Assembly (NCBI RefSeq): GCF_905120465.1
Contig: NZ_CAJHOF010000004.1
Location: forward strand, 62,001-126,000
Direction of reading: 5' to 3'
DNA: 64,000 nucleotides
Origin: Campylobacter majalis
Lineage (GTDB): Bacteria; Campylobacterota; Campylobacteria; Campylobacterales; Campylobacteraceae
Shown: piece by piece, positions 35,558 to 44,084 of the stretch
How the letters are laid out: every line of letters begins with the position of its first letter
Position numbering within the stretch: the stretch's first letter is position 1
Made by a program: the position numbers and the translations under genes
Notes under the pieces: model-generated
Told to the model about the DNA's origin: nothing
What the model saw: the letters and a program-made list of their open reading frames with translations, nothing else
Database searches by the model: none

Positions 35558-36307
35558 CTATCTTGTCATAAACTCAAGCTCTTTACTCTGCCCTATTCTA
35601 TAAAGTGCAAAGTCGTATTTGATAGGATCGAGCGGATCAAACGAGCGAAGCTTATTTGTTAGCTCCATAACTGCCTTAAAATCGTAACTCTTTCGTTTTA
35701 TAAGCCCAAGTTTTAATGAAACTCTATGAGTATGAACATCAAGTGGCATTAAAAGCCGACTTTTATCGATTTTTTTAAATACCCCTAGGTCTATGTCAGT
35801 ATCTCTAACCATCCACCTAAAATACATATTGTAACGCTTATATGGCGAGGTCGCAAACTCATCAAATCCGCGTCCAAAGAAAAACTCATATCCACTTGAC
35901 ATATAATTATTTAGGCTTAAAATTTTAGAAATAATCTCATTTATGCCATGCTCTATGCCACCTTTTTCAAGCCCTTTTAAAATAAGTTCTTCTATACTAT
36001 ACTCAAGCTTAAAGCGTCTTAATGTAATAAATATATTTTTTATATCTGTTTCATTTTGAAAACGATATTTATAGCCTTTTAATGATTTTGTTATATTTTC
36101 TTCACTTGAATTAATAAGCGAGAAATCAAGTGTTTTTAAAAATTTTACGATTTGTCTTGCGTTGCCATATGCAAATAAGGCACAAACCATTCTAGCTAAA
36201 TCATCATCTATCTCACGTGCTATTTGGAGCGGATCAGCATATGAAAACAATCCATTTATAGTATTTTTATCAAGCACGTGAGCATTTAAAAGCGATTTTA
36301 AACTCAT
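35558..36307 (-). CDS. TIGR02757/DUF2400 family protein
   Basis: This 249-residue protein of unknown function matches the TIGR02757 (DUF2400) family from memory: DDDLARMVCALFAYGNARQI near the start, RYNMYFRWMVRD and MPLDVHTHRVSLKLG in the middle, DPIKYDFALYRIG at the end. The last two motifs resemble a helix-hairpin-helix DNA glycosylase-type fold, but the catalytic role is unknown. It overlaps the flgK stop by 4 bases (ATGA), so it is co-expressed with flagellar genes. Confidence 0.8.
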   Translation of the reverse strand: MSLKSLLNAHVLDKNTINGLFSYADPLQIAREIDDDLARMVCALFAYGNARQIVKFLKTLDFSLINSSEENITKSLKGYKYRFQNETDIKNIFITLRRFKLEYSIEELILKGLEKGGIEHGINEIISKILSLNNYMSSGYEFFFGRGFDEFATSPYKRYNMYFRWMVRDTDIDLGVFKKIDKSRLLMPLDVHTHRVSLKLGLIKRKSYDFKAVMELTNKLRSFDPLDPIKYDFALYRIGQSKELEFMTR

Positions 36308-38178
36308 TGTTTTAATGATAAAAGTGTATCTAACATATCATTAACGGTTGTAATTATTTTAGCCGCCGCACCATAACTTGCCTGAAATCTTATGAGATTT
36401 GAAAGCTCTTCATTCGTATCAACACCACTTATTGATTGAAATTCCTGCTGTGCTGTTTTGTATAAAGACTCATTTGTTGAGTTAAAATTATTATTTGCTT
36501 CTGTGTCACTTGCAATATCAGTGGTTAAAAACCTATAATAACCTTCAATGGTATCATCTCTATCCTGTGGTATGCCATTTGAGTAAAATTTCAACTCATC
36601 GTATTGTAACTGAACCATTTTGTTTGCTACAGCGTTATTTCCAATGACTGGTGTCGAGTATCCACGAAGTCTAGTATGATCATATAAAAAGTCATTATTT
36701 ACAGCCATGCTTCTTGCGTCAGTTCCTGTAAAAAATGCATTTAACCCCATAACGCCCGGAAAATTTGTACCCTTATCTACAAACGCTATACTGTATTGAC
36801 CCTTGGCTTGGTTTGGAATTATTGCAAATGTGCCTTTATTTGTAAGCTTGTCATAGTGATAAGAGGCTGTGAAGTAGTCATTAACATCATTTAACATATT
36901 GTTGTCGTTATTGTCATCGGTGTTTGAGTTAAAATCATCAACGATTGAATTTCCATACTCTGTGTCATTCATACTAGTTGTGCCATTTATGTGTATTGTT
37001 TTTCTAGCTACTTCTCTACCTTGATTGTCATAAACTATCGCTTCAAAGCTACCATGTTGTATCTCTTTTGAATAATTCATTAGTGTTATATGATTATCCA
37101 AGTAACTAAAATCTTGTGTATTTGATATCTCCATGGCAGACTCAGCGTATATATTGTTTGTATTATTGATAACAGTTTTTGCCAAAATATCCATATTGTC
37201 TATATATCTCTGTATGGTTCCATCTGTAAATTTTTGCAAATTTGTATCATAATGACGCCCTCTTAAATCTAACTGAGCACCGATTTTACCACTATAGATA
37301 CGTTCAGACATATCGATTAATCTGCCATCTTGCATCTCATAATAAACGCCAGTGAAATTTCCATTTGTTTCACTATTTTGCATAACTAAAGGATGAAAAC
37401 TAACACCATCAACCAAGCTCACTCCACCAACATTTAAATTATACCACCTACCCTCATCTGTGATACCACTATCGATTCTAGTATTACTTGCTAACTGGCT
37501 TTTAAACGTATCGATATTTACAAGCTTTGCAAGTGCTAATTCTAACTCATCACGCTTATCACGCAAATCATTTGCATTGACTTTTATGCCTGAGTCAGCA
37601 CCTGATTCAACACGCCTAATCTCTTTATTTAAATTTGCAATTTGCTGACCTATTTTATTTACTTCTTCGATGTTTATTCTCATCATTTTATCGACTTCAG
37701 TTTGCAAATCGTCTAGTTTATTTGCTGTGCGATTTATACCAGCTGTAAATGTCGTAGCCGCATTTATAAGATTTAACTTTTGTGCCGATTCGTCTGGATT
37801 TGAAGCAAAATTATTCCACGCGTTAAAGTAATTAGTCATATCTCTGCCTATGCCAACATCTTTTAAATCTGGAAAATTTTGCGCCAATTCTTGCAAAATT
37901 CTCTTTTTATAGCTTGTATTTTCCATATTTGCTGAAGCAGTTTTTAATCTTGAATACGCAAACTCATCATGTATTCTTACAGTTGTTTCTACCTGTGTTC
38001 CAGTGCCTACACCGCCTTGGACATTATACATGGACATTGCAGCCGACTGCACTACTCGTTGTCTAGTGTAGTATGTAGAATCGGCATTTGTTATGTTGTT
38101 TCCAGTTGTTGAAATTTGCACCTGAGCGGCATTTAGACCTGAAACGCCAGTGTTTAAAGACATAAAAATATTAGCCAT
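36304..38178 (-). CDS. flgK: FlgK, flagellar hook-associated protein 1
   Basis: FlgK (624 residues) forms the first junction ring between hook and filament. The N-terminal axial domain has LNTGVSGLNAAQVQISTTGNN and the C-terminal one ELSNLIRFQASYGAAAKI, both heptad-rich and typical of rod/hook proteins. The large middle domain is variable. It starts 2 bases after the flgN-like gene and is coupled to the DUF2400 gene. Confidence 0.94.
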   Translation of the reverse strand: MANIFMSLNTGVSGLNAAQVQISTTGNNITNADSTYYTRQRVVQSAAMSMYNVQGGVGTGTQVETTVRIHDEFAYSRLKTASANMENTSYKKRILQELAQNFPDLKDVGIGRDMTNYFNAWNNFASNPDESAQKLNLINAATTFTAGINRTANKLDDLQTEVDKMMRINIEEVNKIGQQIANLNKEIRRVESGADSGIKVNANDLRDKRDELELALAKLVNIDTFKSQLASNTRIDSGITDEGRWYNLNVGGVSLVDGVSFHPLVMQNSETNGNFTGVYYEMQDGRLIDMSERIYSGKIGAQLDLRGRHYDTNLQKFTDGTIQRYIDNMDILAKTVINNTNNIYAESAMEISNTQDFSYLDNHITLMNYSKEIQHGSFEAIVYDNQGREVARKTIHINGTTSMNDTEYGNSIVDDFNSNTDDNNDNNMLNDVNDYFTASYHYDKLTNKGTFAIIPNQAKGQYSIAFVDKGTNFPGVMGLNAFFTGTDARSMAVNNDFLYDHTRLRGYSTPVIGNNAVANKMVQLQYDELKFYSNGIPQDRDDTIEGYYRFLTTDIASDTEANNNFNSTNESLYKTAQQEFQSISGVDTNEELSNLIRFQASYGAAAKIITTVNDMLDTLLSLKQ

Positions 38179-38180
38179 TA

Positions 38181-38600
38181 TTAAACCTTCGCCTTATAAA
38201 ATGTATCGCCAGAGCCATCGCTTGAGTATGAGTCTGTTTGTATATTAAACATCTTTTTTGTTAAGCTATCAAAAAATTCTTTTACCAAAACAACATGCCT
38301 TGCATACTCTTTATTTACTGTATTTAAATTTTCTAATCTCTCTCTCATGATAACCAATTTCGTTTTAATCTCATCATCTAAACTAGAAGCAACATCTGAA
38401 GTATTTTTTGAAATCCTTACCAACTCTGTATCTAAATTTTTCTTTGCTATTTCAAATTCTTTAATAAGTTTAGTTTTTTTAGCCACACTTTCATCGACTT
38501 TTGAATGCCTAGCTTCTTTTATGTTGGCTATATCGTCCTTTGTTGTTATTATTAACTCATCCAATATAAACACAGCTTCGTCTAAATATTTTTTTAGCAT
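38181..38600 (-). CDS. flgN: FlgN-like flagellar export chaperone
   Basis: This 139-residue, highly charged, mostly helical protein lies directly upstream of flgK and downstream of flgM. That position and the coiled-coil character fit FlgN, the chaperone that delivers FlgK and FlgL to the export gate. Sequence alone is not diagnostic. Confidence 0.65.
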   Translation of the reverse strand: MLKKYLDEAVFILDELIITTKDDIANIKEARHSKVDESVAKKTKLIKEFEIAKKNLDTELVRISKNTSDVASSLDDEIKTKLVIMRERLENLNTVNKEYARHVVLVKEFFDSLTKKMFNIQTDSYSSDGSGDTFYKAKV

Positions 38601-38611
38601 CTTATTCCCTT

Positions 38612-38812
38612 TTATACAAGGGTATCAAGTATAGCCCTTGCCGTTTTTTTCATATCAAGCTCATAGCTACCTTCATTTATTTGCTTAGCTATTTCGCTTA
38701 TCTTATCATTTTTTACCATTTCGCTTTGTTGTGCGATAGGTTCTTTTTTTACTAAATTTTTATTACTTAAACTAGGATTTAACCCAGAACTTATATTTAC
38801 GCTACTTATCAT
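38612..38812 (-). CDS. flgM: FlgM, anti-sigma-28 factor
   Basis: This 66-residue protein has the C-terminal FlgM signature (KISEIAKQINEGSYELDMKK followed by TARAILDTL), which binds FliA until FlgM is exported through the finished hook. It is short for the family, as usual in Campylobacter. A candidate sigma-28 promoter lies just upstream, giving the usual feedback on FliA. Confidence 0.85.
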   Translation of the reverse strand: MISSVNISSGLNPSLSNKNLVKKEPIAQQSEMVKNDKISEIAKQINEGSYELDMKKTARAILDTLV

Positions 38813-38842
38813 TTCGCACCTCTTTGTTGTATTTCACATACC

Positions 38843-38869
38843 AAATCGGCAAGAAATCAAATTCCTTAA
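38843..38869 (-). promoter_or_regulatory. sigma-28 promoter of flgM
   Basis: On the minus strand, TTAAGGAA - 11 bases - GCCGATTT. The -10 element matches the FliA consensus GCCGATAA closely; the -35 element is partial. The -10 ends 30 bases upstream of the flgM ATG and the element reaches into the end of flgJ. Confidence 0.6.
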
Positions 38870-39195
38870 GACCTTTCTTTTAAAAAATTATATAAAAGTT
38901 CACTAAATCCAAGCCCACCACTTAGTGCTTGACTCATAGTATCATTATACATTGATTTATATATATCAGATCCAGCCGCCTTTGGAAAAAGCTGTGCTTT
39001 TTCGTCATCTTTTAGCGATATATCAAGCACTTGCTTTATTAAAAACGCTTCAAATGCGTCGGTTTGTTCCCTTAAAAGTTCATCTTGTTTTTTTAAGGCT
39101 TTATCTATTTTTACATCATCTGTATTTTGCATATTTATTTTATTTAAAGTATTGTAATTATAAGCACTAAGTGCCATAGAGGTATCTATTTTCAT
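38866..39195 (-). CDS. flgJ: FlgJ-like rod-binding protein
   Basis: This 109-residue protein corresponds to the rod-binding N-terminal half of FlgJ (AFEAFLIKQVLDISL, SDIYKSMYNDTMSQAL, GLGFSELLYNFL). It lacks the muramidase domain of enterobacterial FlgJ, as usual in Campylobacterota. It is coupled to flgI by a 4-base overlap. Confidence 0.87.
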   Translation of the reverse strand: MKIDTSMALSAYNYNTLNKINMQNTDDVKIDKALKKQDELLREQTDAFEAFLIKQVLDISLKDDEKAQLFPKAAGSDIYKSMYNDTMSQALSGGLGFSELLYNFLKERS

Positions 39196-40238
39196 ATTAT
39201 CTCCACATCTACGTGTATTGCTCCAACACGTTTTAAATTTTGAATAATAGCTATTATATCGCTTGGACTTGCACCAAGCTTGTTTAAGGCCCTAGTTAAA
39301 CTTGCAAGCGTTGTTTTGTCGTTTTGTATGCGTAACATATTTGGTCTAGCCGAAATCGCCGAACCATCTTCTAAATCCATATCCACTTCACTTGCATCGT
39401 TTAATGAATATGGCTCTATTTTTATCGTGATATTTCCATGAGACAATACGACCGGATCAACGCTCACATTTATGCCACTTACTATAGTTCCAGTCCTTTC
39501 ATCAATGACTACTTTATCATCAGCCTTATAATCTATATCAAGCTCTAAAACGCGTCCTATTATATCAATTAAATTCGTCTCTTCTGGACGAGCAATAACA
39601 ATAGTTCTTGGATCAATTGCGGTTGCCATTTCTAAGCCTAAATTTGAATTTATAGTATTTTGTATGTCCATTGCTGTTTTAAAACTAGAATTTTTCAAAC
39701 TCAAAGTAAAATTAGGCTGATTGTATATATCATAAGCGATCTCTTTTTCAACTAACGCCCCCTGCAATATAGAGCCAGCCGTTACGTGCTTGTCCCCACC
39801 TCTACCAGTGCTTTTGCCGCCTATGCTTAACGAGCCTTGCGCTAGTGCATATATATCACCATCTACGCCTTTTAATGGTGTCATAAGTAAAGTTCCACCT
39901 TGCAAACTTTTAGCATCACCAATTGATGATATCGTAACATCAAGTTTATCACCATGTCTAGCAAATGGTGGCAATGTCGCCGTAACAATAACCGCTGCTG
40001 TATTTTTTGATTTAATATCATTTGGATCGATTTTTACATTTACAGTTGCTAACATATTAGACAATGATTGTATTGTAAATTCTGAAGTAGAGCCATCTCC
40101 AGTGCCATTTAAACCAACAACCAATCCGTATCCAATAAGCTGATTTTCACGGACTCCAATTACAGATGCAATATCTTTTATCTGTGTTGCATTTGCACCC
40201 AAAAATAAAAATAAAAAAGATGCTAGAAATTTTCTCAT
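39192..40238 (-). CDS. flgI: FlgI, flagellar P-ring protein
   Basis: FlgI (348 residues) forms the periplasmic P ring. The start at 40238 was chosen because it gives a clean signal peptide (MRKFLASFLFLFLGANA) and follows AGGAGTG; an upstream ATG at 40316 would read through rsmD. The mature start IKDIASVIGVRENQLIGYGL and the AIHVDVEII-type end are typical. Assembly is expected to need FlgA, encoded at 26570. Confidence 0.95.
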   Translation of the reverse strand: MRKFLASFLFLFLGANATQIKDIASVIGVRENQLIGYGLVVGLNGTGDGSTSEFTIQSLSNMLATVNVKIDPNDIKSKNTAAVIVTATLPPFARHGDKLDVTISSIGDAKSLQGGTLLMTPLKGVDGDIYALAQGSLSIGGKSTGRGGDKHVTAGSILQGALVEKEIAYDIYNQPNFTLSLKNSSFKTAMDIQNTINSNLGLEMATAIDPRTIVIARPEETNLIDIIGRVLELDIDYKADDKVVIDERTGTIVSGINVSVDPVVLSHGNITIKIEPYSLNDASEVDMDLEDGSAISARPNMLRIQNDKTTLASLTRALNKLGASPSDIIAIIQNLKRVGAIHVDVEII

Positions 40239-40284
40239 AAACACTCCTGAATTTGCAAGTATATAAGCAAATATCGTTCCATGT

Positions 40285-40848
40285 TTATGCAAAATAAGTA
40301 AGTGTTGTTGCTCCAAATTTTTTAGATTTTATTTTAACATAACCGTCTAAATTTTCGTCAAAGCAAAATTTAGACGAATGCTCAAACACAATCATTTTTA
40401 TTTTTTTTCTATCTATTTTTTTAATCAAATCAATTAATTTTTGATAAATCATATCAAATCCATCTCTAAAATCAAACGGCGGATCTAGATACAAAATAAC
40501 GCAATTTTGACTAGCAATCAAATCAGGCAAAATTTCAAAACTATCTCCAAAAATAGCATTTAATAAATTCTCATCTATGCTTTTTAAATTGCTTTGTGTA
40601 AGCTTGTAGGCATTTTTATCTTTTTCTATCGCATATGATTTTAAAGCTCCATTACTGAGTGCCTCGCACGCCATAACCCCACTACCGCCAAAACCTTCTA
40701 TAAATACACTATTGCTAAGTTCATATCTAACAGTATCAAAAAACGATGATTTTACTAAGCTTTTAGTGCTTCTTGTTGTGTTTAAGCTAGGAAGTTGTAG
40801 CTTCTTGCCTTTAAATTTTCCACTTGAGATTTGGGTATATAGTTTCAT
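40285..40848 (-). CDS. rsmD: RsmD-like 16S rRNA guanine-N2 methyltransferase
   Basis: This 187-residue methyltransferase starts with SGKFKGKKLQLPSLNTTRST, typical of RsmD, which methylates G966 of 16S rRNA. The catalytic DPPF is in ILYLDPPFDF, and the AdoMet loop is EGFGGSGVMACEAL. It overlaps the upstream unknown gene by 4 bases and precedes flgI by 46 bases. Confidence 0.9.
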   Translation of the reverse strand: MKLYTQISSGKFKGKKLQLPSLNTTRSTKSLVKSSFFDTVRYELSNSVFIEGFGGSGVMACEALSNGALKSYAIEKDKNAYKLTQSNLKSIDENLLNAIFGDSFEILPDLIASQNCVILYLDPPFDFRDGFDMIYQKLIDLIKKIDRKKIKMIVFEHSSKFCFDENLDGYVKIKSKKFGATTLTYFA

Positions 40849-41186
40849 TTATACTCTTTAACTAAAGACAAAATTTCAAATCTAAATCTATTTAGAATTT
40901 CGTCAAGTCTAGTCTCAAAACCACTTGAAATTTCACGTCTTACTTTGCCTTGCGAAACCTGTATAGCAGAATAAAATTCATTTAAATTTTCAAACAAAGT
41001 CCTTTTGCTAAATGGAATAGACATATGCGAATCGCTATCTGCAATTAAAAATAAAGGTTTTTTTGTTGATATTTTTTTATCGCTTATTATAAAATCACAA
41101 TCTGCACTCTTGCTTAAATACTCTTTGCAAAACAATAAAAGAGTGTTTTTAAGCAATACACACTCGCACTCAATAGAAATTTTCAT
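40845..41186 (-). CDS. conserved small protein of unknown function
   Basis: This 113-residue protein has no recognisable domain. The first half is beta-rich with several Cys; the second half is helical (ETRLDEILNRFRFEILSLV). It is the first gene of the rsmD-flgI-flgJ-flgM-flgN-flgK run and is coupled to rsmD (ATGA). I recall an equivalent reading frame in the same place in C. jejuni. No function is proposed. Confidence 0.7.
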   Translation of the reverse strand: MKISIECECVLLKNTLLLFCKEYLSKSADCDFIISDKKISTKKPLFLIADSDSHMSIPFSKRTLFENLNEFYSAIQVSQGKVRREISSGFETRLDEILNRFRFEILSLVKEYK

Positions 41187-41238
41187 GTTTTTCCTTTTTT
41201 TATTTGTGAAATATTAGCAAAAATTTTATAAAATAGGC

Positions 41239-41265
41239 TAAAGTTTATTAAAATTATGCCGATAG
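41239..41265 (+). promoter_or_regulatory. sigma-28 (FliA) promoter of flaG-fliD-fliS
   Basis: TAAAGTTT (41239-41246), 11 bases, GCCGATAG (41258-41265). This matches the FliA consensus TAAAGTTT-N11-GCCGATAA at 15 of 16 positions. It is 35 bases upstream of the flaG start. Confidence 0.9.
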
Positions 41266-41300
41266 TATGTGCAAATATTAAAGTTTTTCAAGGAGCGAAA

Positions 41301-41672
41301 ATGGAGATTTTCAAAGCGGCATCGCAACAACTGGACATGAGTATAAACATGGTCTCTAATGCAACAGGAACAAGAGAGATAGAAAAAAGCAACATACAAG
41401 AAAATGTAGTTGAAAAAAATGATGATTTACAGATGTCATCATCAGAATTAGCTCAAAAGCTAGAACAAGCTACAAGCGAGTTAAATTTTCAAATGGAGCA
41501 ATTAAAAACAAATATTAGATTTAACTATAACAAAGCAGAAAGCACAATGGTGGTGCAGGTTCGCGAAGCAGATACTGGAGATATTATACGCGAATTACCT
41601 AGTAAAGAAGCACTAAGAATAGCAAAATACTTCAAAGAGAGTATTGGCTTACTTTTTGACAAGGAGAGTTAA
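41301..41672 (+). CDS. flaG: FlaG, filament length-control protein
   Basis: This 123-residue FlaG-family protein has a variable N-terminus and the conserved core LNFQMEQLKTNIRFNYN and VQVREADTGDIIRELP. In Campylobacter, loss of FlaG lengthens filaments. The start at 41301 follows AAGGAGCG; an in-frame ATG at 41256 lies over the promoter's start region and is rejected. First gene of the FliA-driven operon. Confidence 0.92.
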   Translation: MEIFKAASQQLDMSINMVSNATGTREIEKSNIQENVVEKNDDLQMSSSELAQKLEQATSELNFQMEQLKTNIRFNYNKAESTMVVQVREADTGDIIRELPSKEALRIAKYFKESIGLLFDKES

Positions 41673-41673
41673 A

Positions 41674-43476
41674 ATGGCAGATGCAATAAGTAGCACAACA
41701 TCAAGCCCAAAAGGAATTATGGGGCTTGGTAGCAGTGGCAGCGTTAATCTAAACGATGAATTAATAGAAAAATTAAAAGCAGCCGACAAAGCAGCACAAG
41801 TTGATCCAATTACAAAAAGGGTTGAAAAAAATACAATGCGGGTTGATGATTTGGCGGCATTAAAAACACTAATAACAAATGTCAATAAATCATTTAGTGC
41901 ATTAAACAACGAAGCACTTTATCAAAAAAGAAAGGTAAATTCTGTAGGCGAGAGCGCAACTGTTACAGCTGCATCTGGTGTAAGCTTGCAAGATTTAAAT
42001 CTAGATATAAAGCAACTGGCACAAAGAGATAGCTTTCAAAGTGAAAAATTTAAATCACAATCAGATATCATAGGTGCTACTCAGGCTGGTAGTTTTAAAA
42101 TAGGCATACGTGGCGTTAGCTATGAAATAAACGTGCAAGAATCAACAACACTACAAGACCTTTCAGATAAAATAAATGAAGTAGCAGGTGGGGATGTCCA
42201 AGCACGTATTATTAATGTTGGGGGAGACAAACCATACCAGCTTATATTTCAGTCCAGAAGCACAGGCGAAAGCCAAAAAATAACCTTTAGTGATGATACT
42301 AGCGGTGTTTTAGCTAAGCTTGGCTGGGATGATGGCACTACAGACTTATTAGATGAAGATGGCAAACAGGTACTTAACGAAGATGGCACAAAAAAAACCA
42401 TAACAAATTTAGAAAAAAATAGACTTACCACAGCAAGTGATGCAAAATTTACATACAATGGGCTTGAGATCACAAGAGATAAAAACACCATAGATGACTT
42501 GCGTCCAGGTATCACGGTTACTCTTAAAGAGACTGGCAAATCTAGCTTTGGAATAGTTCAAGATACTAATGACATAGTAAAAAATCTAGAGTCAATGGTT
42601 GCATCTTACAATACGCTTTTAACAAATCTAAATATCTCTACAAGTTTTGACGAAAAAAGTGGCGATAGTGGTGCATTTCAAGGAGTTAGTGAAATAACCA
42701 CGATAAGAACCAAACTAAACCAACTACTAACAAGCCAAGACAAACTAGGACGAAGCATAGATCAATATGGCATAAGCATGGGCGAAGATGGGCAAATTAG
42801 CTTTGATGCTAGCACATTAAGTGCCAAATTAAATGCGGATGCTGATGATGTTAAAGATTTTTTTATGGGCTCAACAACATACGATGTATTAACCTATACT
42901 GGCAAACAAGTAACCACTGGATCACTTGAGTTTGTAAAGGGAGATTTAAACATTAACGGCATAAGCGTAACCCTTGAAAAAACAGATGCAAACGCTACAG
43001 CAAAAGAAAATGCAATGGCACTATTAAGGGCGATAAATAATGCAAACATACCAGGCGTTTTTGCTAGTCTAAGCAAAGATGAACAAACTCTAGTTCTTAA
43101 AACAACAGACGGAACAGAAGTAGAGATAAAAGGCAAGGATAGTGTATTGTCTAAATTTGGACTAGAGCAAATATCATTAATGCCAACCGAAAACAAAAAT
43201 AGTGGAATTTTTGCAAATCTTAACAATTTTGCAAGTGATTTGGTGATTGATACTCCGGATAAAAAAGGAAGTTTGACGCTATATGAAAATAGATTAAATG
43301 AAGAAGACAAGAAATTAAACGACGAAAAAGAGCGTATCGAGACATCGCTAAATCAAAAATATGAAACAATGAGAGAAAGATGGATTTTATACTCTCAAGT
43401 TATCACAAAAATGGAAAAACAATTTTCTGCTTTAAAAACAATGATAGAGTATGAAATAGGCAATAAAAATAAATAA
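41674..43476 (+). CDS. fliD: FliD, flagellar filament cap
   Basis: FliD (600 residues) forms the cap that guides flagellin assembly at the filament tip. The N-terminal FliD domain, the middle repeat-like D2/D3 part (ITVTLKETGKSSFGIVQDTN) and the C-terminal FliD domain ending in LYSQVITKMEKQFSAL are all present. Start at 41674 follows AAGGAGAG, one base after the flaG stop. Confidence 0.95.
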   Translation: MADAISSTTSSPKGIMGLGSSGSVNLNDELIEKLKAADKAAQVDPITKRVEKNTMRVDDLAALKTLITNVNKSFSALNNEALYQKRKVNSVGESATVTAASGVSLQDLNLDIKQLAQRDSFQSEKFKSQSDIIGATQAGSFKIGIRGVSYEINVQESTTLQDLSDKINEVAGGDVQARIINVGGDKPYQLIFQSRSTGESQKITFSDDTSGVLAKLGWDDGTTDLLDEDGKQVLNEDGTKKTITNLEKNRLTTASDAKFTYNGLEITRDKNTIDDLRPGITVTLKETGKSSFGIVQDTNDIVKNLESMVASYNTLLTNLNISTSFDEKSGDSGAFQGVSEITTIRTKLNQLLTSQDKLGRSIDQYGISMGEDGQISFDASTLSAKLNADADDVKDFFMGSTTYDVLTYTGKQVTTGSLEFVKGDLNINGISVTLEKTDANATAKENAMALLRAINNANIPGVFASLSKDEQTLVLKTTDGTEVEIKGKDSVLSKFGLEQISLMPTENKNSGIFANLNNFASDLVIDTPDKKGSLTLYENRLNEEDKKLNDEKERIETSLNQKYETMRERWILYSQVITKMEKQFSALKTMIEYEIGNKNK

Positions 43477-43485
43477 GAGGTAAAA

Positions 43486-43863
43486 ATGGCAACAAATAGC
43501 TTAGCATACGCAGCATATACGCAATCAAGTGTTGGAGGCATAGAGTCTCCAACTAAACTAATACAAATGCTTTATGATGGAATTTTACGTTTTATTTTTA
43601 GAACCAAAAAAGCAATTGAGAGTGGTGATTTTGAACAAAAAGTATATTATATAAATAGAGCAAATGCTATTTTTGTTGAGCTTTTAAACTCGCTTGATTA
43701 CTCACAAGGTGAAGTAGCTCACTATCTAAGTGGGCTATACACTAGACAGATACAGCTTCTTGCACTAGCAAATATCAATAATGACATATCAAAACTTAAC
43801 GAAGTAACAAATGTAGTCAAGCAGTTAAATGAAGCTTGGAGAGAGGTTACTGAAAATGAGTGA
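43486..43863 (+). CDS. fliS: FliS, flagellin export chaperone
   Basis: This 125-residue FliS has the typical start SLAYAAYTQSSV and the helix SPTKLIQMLYDGILRF that packs on flagellin. It keeps flagellin unfolded and guides it to export. It follows fliD by 9 bases and overlaps the fliT-like gene by 8 bases. Confidence 0.95.
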   Translation: MATNSLAYAAYTQSSVGGIESPTKLIQMLYDGILRFIFRTKKAIESGDFEQKVYYINRANAIFVELLNSLDYSQGEVAHYLSGLYTRQIQLLALANINNDISKLNEVTNVVKQLNEAWREVTENE

Positions 43864-44080
43864 TTGGCTAAAGAGCTTTAAAATAGCCTATGTTAATGAC
43901 GATACAGAACTATTATTGGATCTAGTTGAGAATTTTGATGAAAATAGTTTTAAAAATTTAGAAGAAAAGCAAGAAGCAGCGTCGCTAATCTCTCATGCCA
44001 TCGAACTACTTAACAAAAAACAAGCACAAATCCAAAATGAGATAAAAAAACTACAAAGTGCAAAAAAATACGCTTTGTAG
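43856..44080 (+). CDS. FliT-like small protein
   Basis: This 74-residue charged helical protein starts inside fliS. The start at 43856 overlaps the fliS stop and gives a compact coupling; 43829 is an in-frame alternative. By position it corresponds to FliT, the FliD chaperone, but sequence similarity is not visible by eye. The end of the gene forms part of the operon terminator. Confidence 0.6.
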   Translation: MSDWLKSFKIAYVNDDTELLLDLVENFDENSFKNLEEKQEAASLISHAIELLNKKQAQIQNEIKKLQSAKKYAL

Positions 44081-44084
44081 TTTT
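44047..44084 (+). terminator. terminator of the flaG operon
   Basis: A perfect 12-base stem (AAAACTACAAAG / CTTTGTAGTTTT) with a 14-base loop overlaps the last codons and stop of the fliT-like gene and ends in a T run. Confidence 0.75.

Noticed and set aside
40239-40316. Longer FlgI start at 40316
   Set aside because: It would place 26 unconserved residues before a clear signal peptide and read inside the end of rsmD; the ribosome site is at the shorter start.
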